Positions 60,088 to 64,000 of a stretch of 64,000 nt of DNA are shown piece by piece. Numbering within the stretch: the stretch's first letter is position 1; each line of letters starts with the position of its first letter. Source of the DNA: Hansschlegelia quercus. GTDB lineage: Bacteria; Pseudomonadota; Alphaproteobacteria; Rhizobiales; Methylopilaceae. The stretch spans positions 496,001 through 560,000 of the forward strand of contig NZ_SIUB01000002.1 in the NCBI RefSeq assembly GCF_004310425.1, in the 5' to 3' direction. Both the position numbers and the translations under genes were made by a program. The notes under the pieces are model-generated. The model searched no databases, was not told the DNA's origin, and was given only the letters and a program-made list of their open reading frames with translations.

Positions 60088-60215
60088 CACAGGTCTTCCC
60101 TAGTCAGGTATTCCGTCGGAGCGAGATCAGAGGTCAGCGACACTGCATGCGCCGCGTAGGCGGCCTTCACTGCCGCGAGGACAGCGGGCGCAGAGGCAGT
60201 GAGGTCATTGACGCC
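60087..60215 (-). pseudogene. Possible remnant of a coding sequence before the ABC operon
   Basis: The last 38 or so codons of a minus-strand frame that stops at 60087 read PAVLAAVKAAYAAHAVSLTSDL and APTEYLTREDL, with normal GC-rich codon use. The upstream part of the frame (60216-60356) does not look coding and becomes AT-rich. It may be the 3' end of a decayed gene. I do not recognise the family. It could be a chance frame. Confidence 0.3.
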
Positions 60216-60499
60216 GCCCCATCCAATTGTTCTTGGCGGCGTTCGTAAACCGACCGCCGCGCTTGTTGCCGTCTCCGGGCACAAGTTCGCAGCCCTAATT
60301 AGGTAATTCAAGCAATCGCCAGAACTTATTATCTTCTTATGGCTTGCTTTGGCCATCTTTCCCTAGGCATAGCGGAACCTACCTGCGACTTATTGCCGAA
60401 GTGGGAGACCCGGGATCGGATGGCGGCCTCCCTGTCTTTTCGCGATGATCGCCGACGCTAAAACAAAGGAGCGGGTAAACCGCTCTCGGGAGACGTCCA

Positions 60500-60541
60500 T
60501 GATCGACACGTTCGCTACGGCGAAAGCCGCGCAGCCGTGAA
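60500..60541 (+). CDS. 13-codon leader overlapping the SBP gene start
   Basis: ATG ATC GAC ... CCG TGA encodes MIDTFATAKAAQP and its stop overlaps the GTG of the next gene (GTGA, 60537-60540). GGGAGA lies 7 bases upstream of this ATG, while the GTG has no site of its own. It may act as a translational-coupling leader. It could also be chance. Confidence 0.4.
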
Positions 60542-61772
60542 GGTTCTTCCTTTTCTTGCCATTGCCGCCGCGCTCATCGCGACGCCAGCTGCGCCCCGCG
60601 CGCAGGACGCCACGCCACCTTCCTCTGTTCCTGGTCCCGCGCCTAAGAGCGCCGCCGCAGCAATGGAGTTTCCTTTCGGCGTCATCCGGCAGTTCCCGGC
60701 CAACCCGCCGTGGTGGAACAACATCGTCACGTTGCCGCCCGACGATGACGGGGTAGCCGGCGCTGCGCTGGGGATCACCGACAACAATACGACTGGCCGC
60801 TTCGTCAAACAGGACTACAAGATCGTCGGCGAGGAGCTCGTTCCCAACGACGAAGACCCGATGCCAGCGTTTAACCGTCTGCTCGAGGCAGGCGCGAAAT
60901 ACATCGTCGCCGCCGTTCCGGCCGACGCCTTGCTCAAGATGGCGGATGCGGTAAAGGACAAGGGCGTCATCCTCTTCAACGCCTCCGCAACGGATGACCG
61001 ACTTCGCCAAGCAGATTGCCGTTCAGACATCCTCCACACGGCGCCCAGCCGGGCGATGCTGACAGACGCGCTCGCCCAATATCTCGTCACCAAGCGCTGG
61101 GGGAAATGGCTTCTGCTGACAGGCCGCCATCCGGATGACAAGCTTTACGCTGATGCCGTGAAGCGCTCGGCTAAGAAGTTCGGCGCGAAGATTGTCGAGG
61201 AGAAGACCTGGGACTTCGGCCCCGACGCCCGCGAGACCGGCAACAACGTCATCCCTGTCTTCACCCAGAGCTCGGCTTATGACGTCATCGTCATAGCGGA
61301 CGAGCTGGGCGAGTTCGGCCCGTTGATAGGCTATCGCAGTTGGGATGCGCGTCCGACGGCCGGAACCGCAGGCCTCATCGCGACGACCTGGAGCGTGACA
61401 GTCACCGGCTGGGGCGCCGAGCAGATCCAGAACCGCTTCTTCCGCCAGTCGAAGCGCGGGATGCGCCCGCTCGATTTTCAGATGTGGCTCGCGATGCGCA
61501 CGATCGGCGAAACGGCCGCGCGGACCCGCAGCAACGATCCCAAGGCGCTTCGCGACTACATCTTCGGACCGCGATTCGAACTTGCCGGTTTCAAGGGCGG
61601 CTCGTTCTCCTACCGACCTTGGGATAACCAGCTTCGCCAGCCGATCGTGCTTACGACGGCCGAGGCGCTGGTTGCGGCCTCGCCCCAGGAAGGCTTTCTT
61701 CACCAGACGAACCCGCTCGACACGATCGGTTTCGACAAGCCCGAGAGCCAGTGCCGGTTCCCCGGCCAGTGA
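60537..61772 (+). CDS. PQQ/lanthanide-associated ABC transporter substrate-binding protein (LutA-like)
   Basis: 411 residues from GTG 60537 with signal peptide VLPFLAIAAALIATPAAPRA. It belongs to the periplasmic binding-protein fold I (branched-chain amino-acid type): VTLPPDDDGVAGAALGITDNNTTGRFVKQDYKIV, GVILFNASATDDRLRQADCR, and KWGKWLLLTGRHPDDKLYADAVKRSAKKFGAKIV. This subfamily is found next to PQQ-dependent alcohol dehydrogenases and as LutA in lanthanide-utilisation clusters. Downstream are the matching beta-propeller, ATPase and permease, which supports the call. The real ligand is not established; a metallophore-bound lanthanide is one proposal. Confidence 0.88.
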   Translation: MKVLPFLAIAAALIATPAAPRAQDATPPSSVPGPAPKSAAAAMEFPFGVIRQFPANPPWWNNIVTLPPDDDGVAGAALGITDNNTTGRFVKQDYKIVGEELVPNDEDPMPAFNRLLEAGAKYIVAAVPADALLKMADAVKDKGVILFNASATDDRLRQADCRSDILHTAPSRAMLTDALAQYLVTKRWGKWLLLTGRHPDDKLYADAVKRSAKKFGAKIVEEKTWDFGPDARETGNNVIPVFTQSSAYDVIVIADELGEFGPLIGYRSWDARPTAGTAGLIATTWSVTVTGWGAEQIQNRFFRQSKRGMRPLDFQMWLAMRTIGETAARTRSNDPKALRDYIFGPRFELAGFKGGSFSYRPWDNQLRQPIVLTTAEALVAASPQEGFLHQTNPLDTIGFDKPESQCRFPGQ

Positions 61773-61824
61773 TCCCGCCGAGCTTGCTCCGGCGTATGGG
61801 CGACAGATCCTCCAGGAGAGATCG

Positions 61825-62829
61825 ATGAATCCTTCGATTCGACGCCGCGTCCTCCTCCCGCTTGTCCGCGCCGGCGCTGTCGCCGCCGGTCTGACCGCCG
61901 CGTTCGCGCCCGGCGCTGCGTTCGCCGGCAAGGTCTTCGTGACCAATGAGCGCGACCACACCATGACCGTGATCGACAGCGACTCGCTGAAGACGCTGGA
62001 GACGGTCAAGACAGGCCGGCGTCCGCGCGGCCTCACCGCAAGCCCGGACGGCAAGTTGATCTACGTCTGCGCGAGCGATGACAACCGCGTCGAGGTCTAC
62101 GATTCCTCGACGTACAAGATGCTGCGGACGCTGCCCTCCGGTCCCGATCCGGAGCTCTTCGTGCTGCATCCTTCAGGAAACCCCCTCTACATCGCGAACG
62201 AGGACGACGCGCTCGTCACGATCGTCGACACCGACACCGGCAAGGTTCAGGGTGAGATCCCTGTCGGCGTCGAGCCGGAGGGCATGGGCATCAGCCCCGA
62301 CGGCAAGGTGCTGGTGAACACGTCCGAAACCACCAGCATGGCGCATTTCATCGACACCTCGACCAAACAGATCGTGGAAAACGTCCTCGTCGACAGCCGG
62401 CCGCGCTACGCCGAGTTCACGCCCGACGGAAAGACCGTCTGGGTCTCCGCCGAGGTCGGAGGCACGGTCTCCGTGATCGACATCGCCGGTCATCAGGTCG
62501 TGAAGCGCCTCACGTTCCAGATCCCCGGCGTGACCGAAGACGCGATCCAGCCGGTCGGCATCCGCATCACCAAGGACGGCTCCACCGCGTTCGTCGCCCT
62601 CGGACCGGCGAACCGCGTGGCCGTCGTCGACACGAAGACCTACGAGGTGAAGAAATATCTGCTTGTCGGCCAGCGGGTCTGGCAGCTCGCCTTCTCGCCC
62701 GACGAGAAGACGCTTTACTCCAGCAACGGCAACTCCAACGACATCTCGGTCATCGACGTCGCTTCCGAAAAGGTGACGAAGTCAGTGACCACAGGCCGTT
62801 CGCCCTGGGGCGTCGTGGCGGTTCCCTAA
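61825..62829 (+). CDS. PQQ-associated YVTN beta-propeller protein (LutD-like)
   Basis: 334 residues with a signal peptide (RRVLLPLVRAGAVAAGLTAAFAPGAAFA) and about seven YVTN-type blades, for example KVFVTNERDHTMTVIDSDSLK and TLYSSNGNSNDISVIDVASEK. CAGGAGAG precedes the ATG at 61825. This group accompanies PQQ-alcohol dehydrogenase ABC systems. In Methylobacterium a protein of this type (LutD) is a periplasmic lanthanide-uptake component; that identity is inferred from neighbours. Confidence 0.93.
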   Translation: MNPSIRRRVLLPLVRAGAVAAGLTAAFAPGAAFAGKVFVTNERDHTMTVIDSDSLKTLETVKTGRRPRGLTASPDGKLIYVCASDDNRVEVYDSSTYKMLRTLPSGPDPELFVLHPSGNPLYIANEDDALVTIVDTDTGKVQGEIPVGVEPEGMGISPDGKVLVNTSETTSMAHFIDTSTKQIVENVLVDSRPRYAEFTPDGKTVWVSAEVGGTVSVIDIAGHQVVKRLTFQIPGVTEDAIQPVGIRITKDGSTAFVALGPANRVAVVDTKTYEVKKYLLVGQRVWQLAFSPDEKTLYSSNGNSNDISVIDVASEKVTKSVTTGRSPWGVVAVP

Positions 62830-62905
62830 GCCGCTCGACGGGAACGCTGCATCGCCTTACATGGGCTGCTCGAAGAACGGCGCGTGACGCCGCGATGAGG
62901 CGACA

Positions 62906-63694
62906 ATGAACGCCGACACGCCGACATCTGCTGGACTGCCGGAAGCCTCACTCGTGGTGAAGGGCGTCACTCACGCCTTCGGACCGAAGAAGGCGCTCGA
63001 CGACGTTTCGCTGGAGGCGCCGAGCAGCGCCTTTACGGCGCTCGTCGGGCAGAACGGCGCGGGCAAGACCACGCTGTTCTCGTTGATCACGCGGCTTTAC
63101 GACAATCGCTCCGGATCCATCCGCGTGCTCGGCCATGACGTGCGGCGACAGCCCGCAGAAGCCCTGTCGCGCATGGGAGTGGTGTTCCAGTCGCGCACGC
63201 TCGATCTCGAACTCAGCGTGATGCAGAACCTGCTCTACCACGCGGCGCTCCACGGCATCGGACGCTCGGCGGCGAAACGCGCCGCCGCGACGGCGCTCTC
63301 GCGGGTCGGGCTCGAGTCGCGCGCCAAGGATCGGGTGCGCGCGCTTTCCGGCGGCCAAATGCGCCGCGTGGAAATTGCCCGCGCCCTGCTGCACGGGCCG
63401 AGCCTGCTGCTGCTCGACGAGCCCACCACCGGCCTGGACATCGGCTCGCGCCGACAGCTCCTCGAGGAGGTTCGCAGGCTGATCGCCGAAGACGGCATCG
63501 GCGTGCTTTGGGCAACTCACCTCGTCGATGAGATCGAGGTCGCCGACCGGGTCGTCGCGCTACACAAGGGCCGCGTGATGGCGAGCGGATCAGTGGGCGA
63601 AATCAGGGCGCGCGGGAAGTCCGAAGACGTCGGCGCGGCCTTCCTCCGGATCATCGGCGAGGACGACGAGGCCCTTTCGAGGGTGAGCGCATGA
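62906..63694 (+). CDS. PQQ/lanthanide-associated ABC ATP-binding protein (LutE-like)
   Basis: 262 residues. Walker A is LVGQNGAGKTTLFSLITRLYDN, the signature LSGGQMRRVEIARALLHGP, Walker B LLLLDEPTTGLD and switch His WATHLVDEIEVADRVV. It is of the ABC-2 exporter/DrrA-like group, matching the ATPase of PQQ-dependent alcohol dehydrogenase clusters. It overlaps the permease gene by 4 bp. In Lut systems this ATPase pairs with LutA and LutF. Confidence 0.93.
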   Translation: MNADTPTSAGLPEASLVVKGVTHAFGPKKALDDVSLEAPSSAFTALVGQNGAGKTTLFSLITRLYDNRSGSIRVLGHDVRRQPAEALSRMGVVFQSRTLDLELSVMQNLLYHAALHGIGRSAAKRAAATALSRVGLESRAKDRVRALSGGQMRRVEIARALLHGPSLLLLDEPTTGLDIGSRRQLLEEVRRLIAEDGIGVLWATHLVDEIEVADRVVALHKGRVMASGSVGEIRARGKSEDVGAAFLRIIGEDDEALSRVSA

Positions 63695-64000
63695 GCGTGA
63701 CCACCGGCTCAGCCGCGCCAGGCGGCGTCAGTGCGCGCGGCTATCTGATCTGCCTGCTAGGCGTGGTTTGGCGCGAGGGCTTGCGCTTTCTTCACCAGCG
63801 CGGTCGTTTCCTTTCCGCGCTCGTGAGGCCTCTGGTCTGGCTGTTCATATTCGCGGCCGGTTTCCGCGCGACGCTCGGCGTCTCGATCATCCCGCCTTAC
63901 GAGACCTACATCCTCTATGAGGTCTATATCGCGCCTGGCCTGATCGCGATGATCCAGCTGTTCAACGGGCTGCAGTCCTCGTTGTCGATGGTCTACGACC
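63691..64000 (+). CDS. ABC-2-type permease (LutF-like), cut by window end
   Basis: Only the first ~103 residues are visible. After a short cytoplasmic start come YLICLLGVVWREGLRFLHQRGRFLSALVRPLVWLFIFAAGFRATLG and YILYEVYIAPGLIAMIQLFNGLQSSLSMVYD, the start of an ABC-2 permease. ATG 63691 overlaps the ATPase stop. It completes the transporter with the ATPase encoded just upstream. Confidence 0.92.
   Translation, partial: MSVTTGSAAPGGVSARGYLICLLGVVWREGLRFLHQRGRFLSALVRPLVWLFIFAAGFRATLGVSIIPPYETYILYEVYIAPGLIAMIQLFNGLQSSLSMVYD

Overview
The window is about 64 kb of GC-rich DNA from an alphaproteobacterium, most likely a methylotrophic member of the Hyphomicrobiales (Rhizobiales). The best evidence is a near full-length formaldehyde-activating enzyme gene (fae, 56898-57410). 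A transporter cluster of the type linked to PQQ-dependent alcohol dehydrogenases and lanthanide uptake starts at 60537 and runs off the right edge. The hemP-hmuTUV haem operon, an HWE-type histidine kinase and the general codon use also fit this group. No rRNA, tRNA or CRISPR array was seen.

Left part, 1-12385 (minus strand): six tightly packed genes look like one NTP-dependent conflict or defence operon. In transcription order they are: a 1280-residue protein joining a trypsin-like protease, a DNA/RNA non-specific endonuclease and a subtilisin-like protease; a second trypsin-like protease; a protein with a helical N-terminus, a third trypsin-like protease domain and a P-loop region; a 1205-residue STAND-type ATPase; an all-helical protein resembling the GTPase-associated GASH family; and a TRAFAC-like GTPase cut by the window edge. 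Junctions are 3-9 bp gaps or 4-bp overlaps, so the products probably act together. This is the most interesting system here.

Middle part, 13-27.4 kb: a small MarR-controlled stress/detoxification group (RibD-like reductase, SRPBCC, MarR, VOC, GyrI-like) has a perfect 16-bp palindrome between its divergent genes. Next comes a probable mobile island. It holds an XRE repressor, a three-gene cassette with a soluble FtsH-like AAA-M41 protease and a DUF6634 protein, a complete Tn7-like transposition module (TnsA, TnsB with D-D-35-E, TnsC/TniB, TniQ), and an AT-richer tail with a 58-residue small protein and an ImmA/IrrE-type metallopeptidase. The transposon ends are not proven.

Right part, 27.4-64 kb, looks like ordinary chromosome. 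It has a thiopurine methyltransferase, DUF3829 and DUF1003 proteins, a YcaQ-type DNA glycosylase, a haem receptor divergent from hemP-hmuTUV, a catalase-like peroxidase with cytochrome b561, MsrA, a ferredoxin-reductase-type flavoprotein, a response regulator with HWE kinase, PhzF, an acyl-CoA synthetase, asparaginase, a hydroxypyruvate isomerase-type protein and a RecD-like helicase. From 51.8 kb the content turns to C1 metabolism: exported proteins of unknown function around an OmpR-type two-component system, then fae, a nitrate/sulfonate-type ABC transporter, and the PQQ/lanthanide-associated ABC system with its beta-propeller protein.
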